From NCBI GenBank assembly GCA_020346465.1, contig CP070783.1, positions 1,807,512 to 1,848,672 on the forward strand: 41,161 nt of DNA, given 5' to 3'. Shown piece by piece: positions 1-10,287 of this stretch. The stretch's first letter is position 1, and every line of letters starts with the position of its first letter. A model generated the notes under the pieces. That model worked only from the letters and a program-made list of their open reading frames with translations, had not been told where the DNA came from and searched no databases. This DNA comes from Deltaproteobacteria bacterium. Its GTDB lineage: Bacteria; Desulfobacterota; Deferrimicrobia; Deferrimicrobiales; Deferrimicrobiaceae. The position numbers and the translations under genes were made by a program.

Positions 1-829
1 AATCGATCCCCGGTATGCCCCGGAACCCCGCTACGATCCATGACGCGCCAAGGCCGAGAAGGGCATTGTCGCGCTGGAACTCCCCTTGCATCGAGACCTT
101 TACCCGCGTCAGGGAAACTCCCGGAAGGAAAAAGGATATGCGTCCCCCCGGGCAATCCTCCCAGCGGAGATCCCGGTCGATTTCCCACACCCGGCTCCCT
201 TTTTCCCGCGCCATCGCAACGAGGACGTTCCGGGGCGAGGGGGCGAGTCTTCCCAGGATCGCCGGGGTGTTTTCTTTGAGAATCCCGCCCTTTTCGGAAG
301 CGATGGCCCTGAGGGACCGACCGAGCCATTCCGCGTGATCCCGCGCGACATTGGTGATGACCGATACCACGGGGATGCAGAGATTCGTCGCATCCCATCT
401 TCCTCCGAGGCCCGTTTCCATGACGGCAAGCGATACTTCCCGCCGTCGAAACCAGTCGCAGGCGATCCAGGTCATCTCCTCGAAGTAGGAAAGAGGCTCT
501 CCTTCCGTGGCGGCGACGCTCCGGGACAGCGTGGAGACTTTTGCGGCGTATCGCGTAAACTTCCCGGGAGGGATCTTCTCTCCGTCAACGCGAATCCGCT
601 CCTCCGGAAACAAAAGGTGGGGGGATGTGTACAGGCCGACGGGTTCCCCCACCAACCGGCGCAGTATTGCGTCCGTAAAACAGGCGGTCGACCCTTTCCC
701 GTTCGTCCCTGCGATATGAACAGCCCGGAAGGTTCGCTCGGGGTGCCCCGTCCTCTCGAATGCCGCGAGAATGCGTTCGAGTCCCGGGCGAATCCGTTCC
801 GGGCCCCGGAGCCCCACCGGGTCTCTCAT
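1..829 (-). CDS. folC: FolC, folylpolyglutamate synthase / dihydrofolate synthase (3' end outside window)
   Basis: ATP-dependent ligase that joins glutamate to dihydropteroate and adds the poly-glutamate tail of folates in the cytosol. Translating the minus strand from the ATG at 829 gives an open frame of 276 codons that runs off the window edge, so the C-terminal ligase domain is missing here. The N-terminal Mur-ligase-type domain is clear: ATP-binding loop HIAGTNGKGST at about residues 38-48, then YTSPHL, and METGLGGRWDATN further on. The ATG shares the bases ATGA with the accD stop codon, a 4-base overlap that suggests translational coupling. The accD-folC pair is common in bacteria. The family call is firm; whether it is mono- or bifunctional cannot be told from sequence. 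Confidence 0.93.
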   Translation of the reverse strand, partial: MRDPVGLRGPERIRPGLERILAAFERTGHPERTFRAVHIAGTNGKGSTACFTDAILRRLVGEPVGLYTSPHLLFPEERIRVDGEKIPPGKFTRYAAKVSTLSRSVAATEGEPLSYFEEMTWIACDWFRRREVSLAVMETGLGGRWDATNLCIPVVSVITNVARDHAEWLGRSLRAIASEKGGILKENTPAILGRLAPSPRNVLVAMAREKGSRVWEIDRDLRWEDCPGGRISFFLPGVSLTRVKVSMQGEFQRDNALLGLGASWIVAGFRGIPGID

Positions 830-1674
830 TTCCCTGCAGAAGACTCCAGGAACCGGAGAATCTGCGTCAGCGTGGGTTTGAGCTTTGTCCGCTCTACGAT
901 CATATCCACCATCCCGTGTTCCAGGAGGAACTCGGCCCGCTGGAATCCCTCCGGAAGCTTCTGTTTGATCGTCTGCTCGATCACGCGGGGACCGGCGAAC
1001 CCGATGAGGGCGCCGGGCTCCGATATGATGACGTCTCCCAGCATGGCGAAGCTCGCTGCGACACCCCCCGTTGTGGGGTCGGTCATCACGCTGATGAACG
1101 GAATGTTCGCGTCGGACAGCCTTGCCAGTGCGGCGCTGGTTTTCGCCATCTGCATCAGGGAGAGGGTCCCCTCCTGCATTCTCGCCCCCCCGGAAGCGCT
1201 GAAGATGATCAGCGGGGATTTGCGTTCCAGGGCATGTTCCCCGGCCATGGCGATCTTCTCCCCCACCACACATCCCATCGACCCGCCGAGAAACTCGAAA
1301 TCGAGCACGGCGAGGACGATATCGATCCCGTTGATCCGGGCGGTTCCCGTGATCACCGCCTCCTTGCGCCCGCTCTTCTTCTTCGATTCCTTGAGGCGGT
1401 CGGGGTATTTCTTCGTGTCCGTGAAGCCGAGCATGTCGACGGATTCGAGATCCTCCCCGAATTCCTGGAAGGTTCCCTCATCGACGACAGAGCGGATTCT
1501 CTCCAGCGCGGGTATCCGGAAGTGGTAGTTGCACTTCGGGCAGACGTTGAGGTTCCGCTCGACCTCGGGTTTGTAGATGATCTCGAGGCATGCACCGCAC
1601 TTGATCCACATCCCCTCGGGAGTCTTGATCCGCTTCTCCCCTTCGTCTTTTCTCCGGAACAGTCGTATCGCCAT
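826..1674 (-). CDS. accD: AccD, acetyl-CoA carboxylase carboxyltransferase subunit beta
   Basis: Beta subunit of the carboxyltransferase half of acetyl-CoA carboxylase. With AccA it moves the carboxyl group from carboxybiotin to acetyl-CoA, giving malonyl-CoA for fatty-acid synthesis. The 282-residue length is normal. The N-terminus carries the family's four-Cys zinc ribbon (CGAC at about 26-29, CPKC at about 45-48), and the crotonase-like core contains SASGGARMQEG and MTDPTTGGVAASFA. Its ATG lies 7 bases after the trpA stop, and its stop overlaps the folC start by 4 bases. No accA, accB or accC is in the window. Confidence 0.97.
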   Translation of the reverse strand: MAIRLFRRKDEGEKRIKTPEGMWIKCGACLEIIYKPEVERNLNVCPKCNYHFRIPALERIRSVVDEGTFQEFGEDLESVDMLGFTDTKKYPDRLKESKKKSGRKEAVITGTARINGIDIVLAVLDFEFLGGSMGCVVGEKIAMAGEHALERKSPLIIFSASGGARMQEGTLSLMQMAKTSAALARLSDANIPFISVMTDPTTGGVAASFAMLGDVIISEPGALIGFAGPRVIEQTIKQKLPEGFQRAEFLLEHGMVDMIVERTKLKPTLTQILRFLESSAGK

Positions 1675-1681
1675 CGCATCT

Positions 1682-2476
1682 TCACCTCATTCCCGTTTTG
1701 AGGGAACGCACGAACCGTCGGAGGGCATCCGGCCCCTTCCGCCCGGCTCCGTGCCGCTCCACGATCTTGACGCAGGCGCTCCCCACAACGGCAGCGTCGG
1801 CGTGGGATGTCGCCGCGCAGGCCATCGCGGGATGGGAAATCCCGAAGCCGACCGCGACAGGAAGTCTGGTCTGCGCTTTCACCTCCCGCGTCCACCGAAG
1901 GAGCCGGGGAGGAAGCGATTTCCGGACTCCCGTGATCCCGGTTACCGAAATCAGATAGAGGAAGCCTGACCCGATGGAGATTGCCCGTCGAACCCGTTCC
2001 CCGTCGCTGGTCGGGGATACGAGGGCGATCCAGTCCAAGCCCGATCTGCTTGCCTCCGGCGCCATCTCTCCCGCTTCCTCCGGAGGAAGGTCCACCACCA
2101 GGACGCCGTCCGCGCCGGCGGAACGGGCATCCCGGCAGAAATCCCGGACGCCGTATTGAAGGAAGGGGTTATAGTACCCGAACATCACGACCGGAGTGTC
2201 ATGGATCTTCCGGAAAGACGACACAAGGGAGAGCGCGCGTTCCGTCGTCATCCCTCCGGCGAGGGATCGCCGGCACGCCGCCTGGATCGTCGGTCCGTCC
2301 GCCATCGGGTCGGAAAACGGGATTCCCACTTCCAGGACATCCGCGCCCCCATCGGCCGCCCCGTGAAGATAGGAAAGAAAGTCGCGCGGGTTGGGGTCTC
2401 CGGCGGTGAGATAGACCACCAGCCCTTTCTCCCCGGTGTTCCCGAGGCGGGTGAACGTCTCCTCAATGCGGGACAC
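1682..2476 (-). CDS. trpA: TrpA, tryptophan synthase alpha subunit
   Basis: Cleaves indole-3-glycerol phosphate to indole and glyceraldehyde 3-phosphate, and passes indole to TrpB in the alpha2beta2 complex. The 264 residues form a TIM barrel. The catalytic pair sits in [14 protein letters not shown], with Glu49 and Asp60 at the same numbers as in the E. coli enzyme. The start is GTG at 2476, preceded by a near-perfect ribosome binding site (AAGGAGG, about 7 bases upstream), and it overlaps the trpB stop by 14 bases. It is the last trp gene of the operon and is followed 7 bases later by accD. Confidence 0.97.
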   Translation of the reverse strand: MSRIEETFTRLGNTGEKGLVVYLTAGDPNPRDFLSYLHGAADGGADVLEVGIPFSDPMADGPTIQAACRRSLAGGMTTERALSLVSSFRKIHDTPVVMFGYYNPFLQYGVRDFCRDARSAGADGVLVVDLPPEEAGEMAPEASRSGLDWIALVSPTSDGERVRRAISIGSGFLYLISVTGITGVRKSLPPRLLRWTREVKAQTRLPVAVGFGISHPAMACAATSHADAAVVGSACVKIVERHGAGRKGPDALRRFVRSLKTGMR

Positions 2477-3701
2477 GGTCGGCCCTCCTTGCCTCCGCTA
2501 CGATGGCGATATCCTTGTCTCCCCTTCCCGAAAGATTGATGATGACCGACTCGCTCTTTCGCATCTTCCGCGCGAGGCGAAAGCCGTATGCGACCGCATG
2601 GGAGGATTCGAGCGCGGGAAGGATCCCTTCGGTTCGCGCGAGCAGGTCGAACCCCTGCAGCGCCTCCTGGTCCGTGACCGCGACGTAGGTCGCCCTTCCG
2701 GTGGCTTTGAGGAAGGCATGCTCGGGCCCCACCCCCGGATAGTCCAGCCCCGCCGAAATCGAGTGTGCTTCGCGAATCTGGCCGTCCCGATCCTGGAGCA
2801 CGAACGATTTGCTCCCGTGCAGGACGCCCGGGCGGCCCCGGCAAAGGGGTGCGCCGTGGCTTCCGGTCGCCAGCCCCAGTCCCCCCGCTTCGACCCCCAC
2901 GAGTCTCACATGGTGCTCTCCGAGGAAAGGGGTGAAGATCCCCATGGCGTTGCTCCCCCCCCCCACGCAGGCCACTACGGCCGAAGGAAGGCCACCCTCG
3001 GTTTTCCGGAATTGCCGAATGGTCTCTTTTCCGATGACGGACTGGAAATCCCGGACCATCATCGGGTAGGGGTGGGGGCCCGCCGTGGACCCGATGAGGT
3101 AGTGGGTGGTCCGGACATTCGTGACCCAGTCCCGCAGCGCTTCGTTCATGGCGTCTTTCAGGGTCCTGCTGCCGGAGAGTACCGGAAGAACCTCCGCCCC
3201 GAGAAGCCGCATCCGAAAGACGTTCATTTCCTGTCGCCGGATATCTTCCTCCCCCATGTAGACCGCGCAGGATATGCCCATCATCGCGCACACCGTTGCG
3301 GTGGCGACGCCGTGCTGCCCCGCCCCGGTCTCGGCGATCACCCTGCGCTTCCCCAATCGTGCCGCCAGAAGTCCTTGCCCGAGCGTGTTGTTGATCTTGT
3401 GGGACCCCGTAAAGGCGAGATCCTCGCGCTTGAGAAATATTTTCGCTCCCTTCCCCTTCGCGGTGAGGCGTGACGCGAAGTAGAGGGGAGTGGGTCGGCC
3501 GGCGTACTCCCGGAGCATGACATCGAGTTTTTCCCGGAATCGTCTGTCCCCGACCGCCTCCCGGTACGCTTTTTCCAGATCGATGAGCGCGGTCATCAGG
3601 GTTTCCGCGACGTACCGGCCCCCGAAAGGGCCGAAGTGCCCGGCCCGATCCGGTCCCCGTTTACCCGCCGATTCCGGCAATTCCGAACCCCTCCCTTGCA
3701 C
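2463..3701 (-). CDS. trpB: TrpB (TrpB1), tryptophan synthase beta subunit
   Basis: PLP enzyme that condenses indole with L-serine to give tryptophan, as partner of TrpA. The family signature [14 protein letters not shown] lies near the N-terminus. The PLP lysine is in [12 protein letters not shown] (Lys102 counting from the GTG), and the phosphate-binding loop is GGGSNA. The start is uncertain. GTG at 3701 has AAGGAG 10 bases upstream and gives 412 residues. TTG at 3680 has GGAGG 9 bases upstream and gives 405, closer to the usual length. Either start lies inside the end of trpF, and the stop overlaps trpA by 14 bases. A run of 10 C (plus strand, 2955-2964) encodes the glycine loop. A second beta-type gene, trpB2, lies two genes upstream. 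Confidence 0.96.
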   Translation of the reverse strand: MQGRGSELPESAGKRGPDRAGHFGPFGGRYVAETLMTALIDLEKAYREAVGDRRFREKLDVMLREYAGRPTPLYFASRLTAKGKGAKIFLKREDLAFTGSHKINNTLGQGLLAARLGKRRVIAETGAGQHGVATATVCAMMGISCAVYMGEEDIRRQEMNVFRMRLLGAEVLPVLSGSRTLKDAMNEALRDWVTNVRTTHYLIGSTAGPHPYPMMVRDFQSVIGKETIRQFRKTEGGLPSAVVACVGGGSNAMGIFTPFLGEHHVRLVGVEAGGLGLATGSHGAPLCRGRPGVLHGSKSFVLQDRDGQIREAHSISAGLDYPGVGPEHAFLKATGRATYVAVTDQEALQGFDLLARTEGILPALESSHAVAYGFRLARKMRKSESVIINLSGRGDKDIAIVAEARRADRVPH

Positions 3702-4338
3702 GGTCCACGAACTCCTTCATTTTTACCGGGTCCTTCTTTCCGGGCCTCGCCTCGACGCCCGATGCAACGTCCACCCCGAAAGGACGAGCCGACCGGATCG
3801 CCTCCGCCACGTTCCCCGGTGTCAGTCCCCCGGCAAGTATCCATGGCCTGCCCGGACCGGGCAATCGGCCATCCCGGCAACGGATGAGCGGCCCCCCGAT
3901 CATTCGCCCGAGAGCCTCCCAGTCGAGGGTGTGGCCGGTGCCGCCGTAGATTCCGGGGACCGCCGCGTCGAGGAGGAACGCCTCGCAGGGGTAGTCCCGA
4001 AACGACTCGAGGCCGGCGCCGGGTTCCAGATGCACGGCCTTGATCACCGGAAACCGGATCCTCCCGGGGCTATTTGCCGGCTCGTTTCCCGACATCTGTA
4101 CGACCCCGATCTCCAGACCCCCGCAAACCGCCGCAATCGTCTCGGGGGACTCGTTGACGAAGACGGCTACAGCGGTTGCCCTTTTCCCCAACGCCTTCAC
4201 GATCGGCGGCGCCAGGGAGGGGGGCACGAACCGGGGCGATCCGCGAAAGAAATTGATCCCCACCGCATCCGCGCCTGCCTCGACCGCCAGGACGGCGTCC
4301 TCGGGGGAGGTGACCCCGCACACCTTGATCCGGAACAT
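3661..4338 (-). CDS. trpF: TrpF, phosphoribosylanthranilate isomerase
   Basis: Isomerises N-(5-phosphoribosyl)anthranilate to CdRP, the step before TrpC. The 225-residue product is a TIM barrel. It has the N-terminal motif IKVCGVT with the catalytic cysteine at residue 7, the [12 protein letters not shown] loop, and near the C-terminus [10 protein letters not shown], which carries the conserved aspartate. Its ATG is 8 bases after the trpB2 stop, and its 3' end overlaps the start of trpB. TrpF is a separate gene here, not fused to TrpC as in enterics. Confidence 0.95.
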   Translation of the reverse strand: MFRIKVCGVTSPEDAVLAVEAGADAVGINFFRGSPRFVPPSLAPPIVKALGKRATAVAVFVNESPETIAAVCGGLEIGVVQMSGNEPANSPGRIRFPVIKAVHLEPGAGLESFRDYPCEAFLLDAAVPGIYGGTGHTLDWEALGRMIGGPLIRCRDGRLPGPGRPWILAGGLTPGNVAEAIRSARPFGVDVASGVEARPGKKDPVKMKEFVDRAREGFGIAGIGG

Positions 4339-4346
4339 CCGCCTCC

Positions 4347-5705
4347 TTACGCTCCCACCTTCGGCAAGTGGGAGAGCGCCTCCCGGATCTTGTTTTCCGG
4401 GTGCTCGTGGTCGACGAGCTTGCCCCCCAGGTAATCGTCGTAGGCCGCGAGGTCGAAAAATCCGTGGCCGCTCAGGTTGAAGAGGATCGCCTCCTCCTTT
4501 CCTTCCTCGTCCGCCCTTTTCGCCTCGACGATCGCCGAATGGATGGCGTGTGACGATTCGGGCGCGGGCAGGATCCCCTCCGACCGCGCAAAGACCAGCG
4601 CGCTCTGGAACACCCCCGTCTGATGATAGGCCTGCGCCTCGATCAGTCCTTCGTGGCAGAGCTGGCTGACCAGGGGCGAATCCCCGTGGTAGCGAAGCCC
4701 CCCCGCGTGGATCCCCGCCGGGATGAAATCGTGGCCGAGCGTGTACATCTTCACGAGCGGCGTCAGCCGGGCCGTGTCGCCGAAATCATAGGCGTACACT
4801 CCCTTGGTCAGGGTCGGGCAGGAGGCCGGTTCCACGGCGATCACGCGCGGGTTCCTGCTTCCCGCGATCTTGTCGCGGAGAAACGGGAAGCTGATCCCGG
4901 CCATGTTGCTCCCTCCCCCACAGCATCCGATCACCACGTCCGGGTAATCGTTGGCGATCTTCATCTGCTCCACGCACTCCAGGCCGACCACGGTCTGGTG
5001 AAGGCAGACATGGTTCAGCACCGAGCCCAGCGAGTAGCTCGTGTCCTCCCGGGTGGCGGCATCCTCTACCGCCTCGCTGATCGCGATCCCGAGCGACCCC
5101 GGCGAGTCCGGGTCTGTGGAAAGGATCTGCCTGCCGCACTGCGTGTCCTCGCTCGGTGATGGTACGACCTTTGCTCCGAATACCTCCATCAGCATGCGCC
5201 GATACGGCTTCTGATGGTAGCTGACCTTCACCATGTAGACCTTGGACTCGAGCCCGAAGAAGCTGGCCCCGAGGGCAAGGGCCGACCCCCACTGCCCCGC
5301 TCCCGTCTCGGTGGCGATGCGCTTCCTCCCGGCCATCTTGTTGTAATAGGCCTGGGGGATGGAGGTGTTCGGTTTGTGGCTTCCCGCCGGGCTGACTCCC
5401 TCGTATTTGTAATAGATCCGCGAACGCGTTTTGATCGCCTCTTCGAGCCGCTTGGCGCGGTACATGGGGGACGGCCGCCAGAGAGCATAAATCCTCCGGA
5501 TTTCGTCGGGGATCGGAATGAAGCGCTGGGTCGAGACCTCCTGTTCGATGAGGGCCATGGGAAACAGGGGGGCGAGGTCGTCCGGGCCGATCGGTTTGCC
5601 GGTTCCCGGGTGCAGAACCGCTTCGGGGGGGTTGGGCATGTCCGCCATGATGTTGTACCACGTCTTCGGAATTTCGGAGTCCTTCAGGACGATCTTGGTT
5701 TCCAT
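4347..5705 (-). CDS. trpB2: TrpB2-type tryptophan synthase beta-like protein
   Basis: PLP-dependent fold-II enzyme of the TrpB2 branch, predicted to make tryptophan from indole and serine, or from phosphoserine as reported for some homologues. The 452-residue length and the N-terminal block with NIMADMPNPPEAVLHPGTG are typical of TrpB2 and absent from TrpB1. The PLP lysine is Lys111 in SPAGSHKPNTS, and the phosphate loop is GCCGGGSN. It starts at ATG 5705, overlapping the end of trpC by 22 bases. TrpB2 proteins generally do not form the tight TrpA complex, so here it may recycle free indole beside TrpB1. That role is inference; the family assignment is firm. Confidence 0.94.
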   Translation of the reverse strand: METKIVLKDSEIPKTWYNIMADMPNPPEAVLHPGTGKPIGPDDLAPLFPMALIEQEVSTQRFIPIPDEIRRIYALWRPSPMYRAKRLEEAIKTRSRIYYKYEGVSPAGSHKPNTSIPQAYYNKMAGRKRIATETGAGQWGSALALGASFFGLESKVYMVKVSYHQKPYRRMLMEVFGAKVVPSPSEDTQCGRQILSTDPDSPGSLGIAISEAVEDAATREDTSYSLGSVLNHVCLHQTVVGLECVEQMKIANDYPDVVIGCCGGGSNMAGISFPFLRDKIAGSRNPRVIAVEPASCPTLTKGVYAYDFGDTARLTPLVKMYTLGHDFIPAGIHAGGLRYHGDSPLVSQLCHEGLIEAQAYHQTGVFQSALVFARSEGILPAPESSHAIHSAIVEAKRADEEGKEEAILFNLSGHGFFDLAAYDDYLGGKLVDHEHPENKIREALSHLPKVGA

Positions 5706-6519
5706 TCCATTCGCTCCTTTTCGTGGTCTTTATTGTACAAGCCAATCCTGAGCTTTCGGATCGCCTCTGCCGCGTCCGGGGACCGGACGATCGCCTCTCC
5801 CACCAGAAAAGCGTCCGCCCCCATGTCCTGGTATCTCCTCACGTCTTCGTACGAGGAAATCCCGCTCTCGACGACCTTGACAACCCCGGCCGGAGCCCGG
5901 GGGAGAAGCCGGGCCGCCGTGCCCAGGTCGACCCGCAGCGACGAGAGGTCCCGGTTATTGATGCCGACGATCGTTGCCCCGCAGTCGGCCGCCACTTCCA
6001 TCTCTTCCTCATCGTGAACTTCCACAAGAGCTTCCAGGCCATACTCTGCTGCCATCCGGACCATCCCGGCCGTCTTTTCTCCGAGCACGCCGACGATCAG
6101 GAGCACGAGGTCGGCCCCGTACGCCCGGGATTCCGCCACCATGTACTCGTCCAGGACGAAATCCTTCCGGAGAACGGGGAGATCTCCGCACGCCGCGCTC
6201 GCCTCCTGGAGGTCCTGCAACGTTCCCCCGAAAAACCGGCTCTCGGTCAGCACCGACACTGCGCATGCTCCTGCCGCCGCATAGCCCCTTGCGGTTTCCG
6301 CGGCATCGAGGTCCTTCCGGATCCACCCACGGGACGGGGAGGCTCTCTTGATCTCCGCGATGATGCCCGGCCCCCCTTTCAGAAAATCGCGAATATCCCG
6401 GCGGCGGCGGTTTGCCCGCGCGCGAGCCGCGATATCCGTTAAGGGCGCCCCCCCCCTTCTCTCGACCAGAGCCTCCCGGACGGCGGAGACGATCGTGCGG
6501 AGGTGGTGTCCCTTCGAGA

Positions 6520-6523
<4 letters not shown>
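5684..6523 (-). CDS. trpC: TrpC, indole-3-glycerol phosphate synthase
   Basis: Closes the indole ring by decarboxylating and cyclising CdRP. The 279-residue TIM barrel shows the substrate-binding block [14 protein letters not shown] with its catalytic lysine at about residues 54-67, [18 protein letters not shown], and VESGIS near the C-terminus. It is a stand-alone TrpC with no TrpF fusion. The start ATG overlaps the trpGD stop by 4 bases (ATGA), and the 3' end runs 22 bases into trpB2. A run of nine C (6448-6456, plus strand) encodes an early Arg-Gly-Gly-Ala stretch without breaking the frame. Confidence 0.96.
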
Positions 6524-8141
<1,618 letters not shown>

Positions 8142-8145
<4 letters not shown>

Positions 8146-9629
8146 GCCTTTCCCGGAGTGTCCCCAGACCCCACCGCCCGGAAGAGGATCCGGGCTTTGC
8201 TCCGGATCTCCTCCCACTCCTTCTCGGGGTCCGAATCGGCGACGATTCCGGCGCCCGCCTGGATCATCGCCTCGTCGCCTCTCATCACGATCGTGCGGAT
8301 GGTGATGCAGAAATCCATGCTCCCCTGGAGGTCGAAATACCCCACCGACCCCGCGTAGATTCCCCGCCGGAACGGTTCCAGCTCCTCGATGATCTCCATC
8401 GCGCGGACTTTCGGCGCACCCGTCACCGTCCCCGCGGGGAATGCGGCGCGCAGGACGTCGAAGGCCGTCATCCCCTTGCGGAGCTTTCCGATGACGTTGG
8501 ACACGATGTGCATCACGTGCGAATATTTCTCCACAACCATCTGCTCGTCCACCTTGACGGTGCCCCATTCGGAGATTCGGCCGACGTCGTTCCGCCCGAG
8601 GTCCACAAGCATCACGTGCTCGGCGAGCTCTTTCGGGTCGGAAAGGAGCTCCGCTTCGAGGCGCCGGTCGTCCTCGGGCGTCGTACCCCGGGGCCGCGTT
8701 CCGGCAATCGGTCTCAGCTGCACGAGATCCCCTTCCAGCCTGACCAGGATCTCCGGAGAAGACCCCACCAGCGCGAGGTCTCCGGATTTCAGCAGAAACA
8801 TGTACGGGGAAGGGTTCTGCGACCGGAGCACCCGGTACACCTCCGAAGGGGTACGTCGCGTGCGGACGCGCGCACGGTTGGACAGAACCGCCTGGATGAT
8901 CTCCCCATCCCGGATGTAGGTCTTCGCTTTCCGGACTGCCTCCAGGAAGTCCTGCCTCGGAATCTCGAATGCGGGCGGCCCGTTTTCCTGTCCTTCGGGT
9001 ACGTCGGTCCAAAGGAGCGGCCCCTGGAGAACCTCCTTGACTTCGTCGATGGCGCTGATGCATCTCTGGTATTCCGCGATTTCCGGTCCGTCGCCCCCGA
9101 TCTGCCCGTGTACCACGATCCGTATCGTATGCTTCACGTTGTCGAATATCAGGAGACGGGAGGGGAACAGGAACAGCGCGTCGGGGGTTCCCTCATCGGG
9201 GTGGGTGTCCGGAATCCTCTCGATGTTCCGGACGTAGTCATACCCGATGAACCCCACGGCGCCCCCCGAGAGCCTCGGAAGCCCCTCCGATGGCACGTAG
9301 TGGATTCCCTTGAGGATTCCCTCCAATTCTTCCAGCGGGTCTCCCGCCCCCTCGCGCACCTTGGTTTCCCTTCCCCTGGTTGTGGTGACGGTGGTCCGGT
9401 CGACGCGGACCCGGATATACGGGTCGAAGCCGATGAAGGAATAGCGTGCCCACTTCTCTCCCCCCTCGACGCTTTCCAGCAGGAAGTGGTCATCGGGGAA
9501 GCGGGAGGCGATTTTCAGGTATGCCGATACGGGCGTTTCGAGGTCCGCGTGGAACTCCCGCCAGACGGGTATGACCGATCCGGGGGTTGCCTGGGCAAGA
9601 AAGACTTCCCGTGTCGGGTGCGTCATCAT
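8142..9629 (-). CDS. trpE: TrpE, anthranilate synthase component I
   Basis: Converts chorismate to anthranilate with ammonia from the TrpG domain, the committed step of tryptophan synthesis. The 495 residues match the family. The N-terminal half has the LLES motif (residues 50-53), which in characterised TrpE forms part of the tryptophan feedback site. The C-terminal chorismate-binding domain has [25 protein letters not shown] and [14 protein letters not shown]. Feedback inhibition by tryptophan is therefore likely. The gene starts at the first of two ATGs, 7 bases after the SPOR-protein stop, so there is no room for a leader peptide or attenuator directly in front of it. Confidence 0.97.
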
Positions 9630-9636
9630 CGAGGCT

Positions 9637-10287
9637 TCATCTCCGGACCAGGATCGGGTCCACTTTCCTTCCCGCTTTCAGTTTCCGGATCGTTCTGTTC
9701 GCCGCATCCTTGTCCGGAAACGGCCCGACGACAACCTTGTGAAATCCGCCTTTCCGTTCCACGTCTGCCCGGAACCCGTCTTTCAGCAGACTTTTCCGCA
9801 ACCCTTCCGCGTTTTCCCGATCGCGGAAGGCGGCTACCTGCACCATGAAGGTTCCCGTCGGCGGGGGACTGGATGCGGCGGGGCGTTCCGGCGTCTTCGT
9901 CCCGGGAGTCGGCTTGTCGAGAAGGACGGGCTCGGGCTCCTTCTTCGCCAGGGTTTCGCGGAAAGTCAGGCTCTTTTCCGTTTTATTCAGATGTTCATCG
10001 GCGCTTGGGGGAGTGACGGGGGCCACCTTTCCCGCATCCTCGGAAAACACCTCGAGATCCTTGCCGATCTGCGACCCGGTTTCCTTCCCGATTACGATCG
10101 GCCCCCCGAATTTGCCCGCTTCCTGCCTTCTTTTCTCTGCATGCTTTTCGACGATTCGTCCAACCTGGAGGCCGAGGACGAATGCCACTGCGAGCAGTAC
10201 GACCGCTCCGACCACGAAGAAGGCGAACGGGAACCTTTCCCCTTCGCCGCTGCGGAACCCCCGCTTTTTGTTGTATAGGTATCTCAC
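9637..10287 (-). CDS. SPOR-domain inner-membrane protein
   Basis: A 216-residue bitopic membrane protein. A short basic cytoplasmic N-terminus is followed by one transmembrane helix at about residues 20-42 (FPFAFFVVGAVVLLAVAFV), a charged and proline-rich periplasmic linker, and a C-terminal SPOR domain from about residue 143 (GTFMVQVAAF, then VVVGPFPDK). SPOR domains bind denuded glycan strands of septal peptidoglycan, so a cell-division or cell-wall role is likely, as with FtsN or DedD. The start is GTG at 10287, overlapping the argS stop as GTGA. An argS-SPOR gene pair is, as I recall, common in Geobacter relatives. The specific function is not known from sequence. Confidence 0.87.
   Translation of the reverse strand: MRYLYNKKRGFRSGEGERFPFAFFVVGAVVLLAVAFVLGLQVGRIVEKHAEKRRQEAGKFGGPIVIGKETGSQIGKDLEVFSEDAGKVAPVTPPSADEHLNKTEKSLTFRETLAKKEPEPVLLDKPTPGTKTPERPAASSPPPTGTFMVQVAAFRDRENAEGLRKSLLKDGFRADVERKGGFHKVVVGPFPDKDAANRTIRKLKAGRKVDPILVRR

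Noticed and set aside
86-1528. Plus-strand open frame of 480 codons opposite folC and accD
   Set aside because: It is antisense to clear folC and accD coding sequence and has no recognisable motifs.
8146-9063. Upstream extension of the trpGD open frame
   Set aside because: It lies inside trpE in another frame. The TrpG fold starts exactly at the ATG at 8145, which overlaps the trpE stop.
9630-9636. Possible trp leader or attenuator before trpE
   Set aside because: Only 7 bases separate the genes; no leader peptide, tandem Trp codons or terminator/antiterminator pair can fit.
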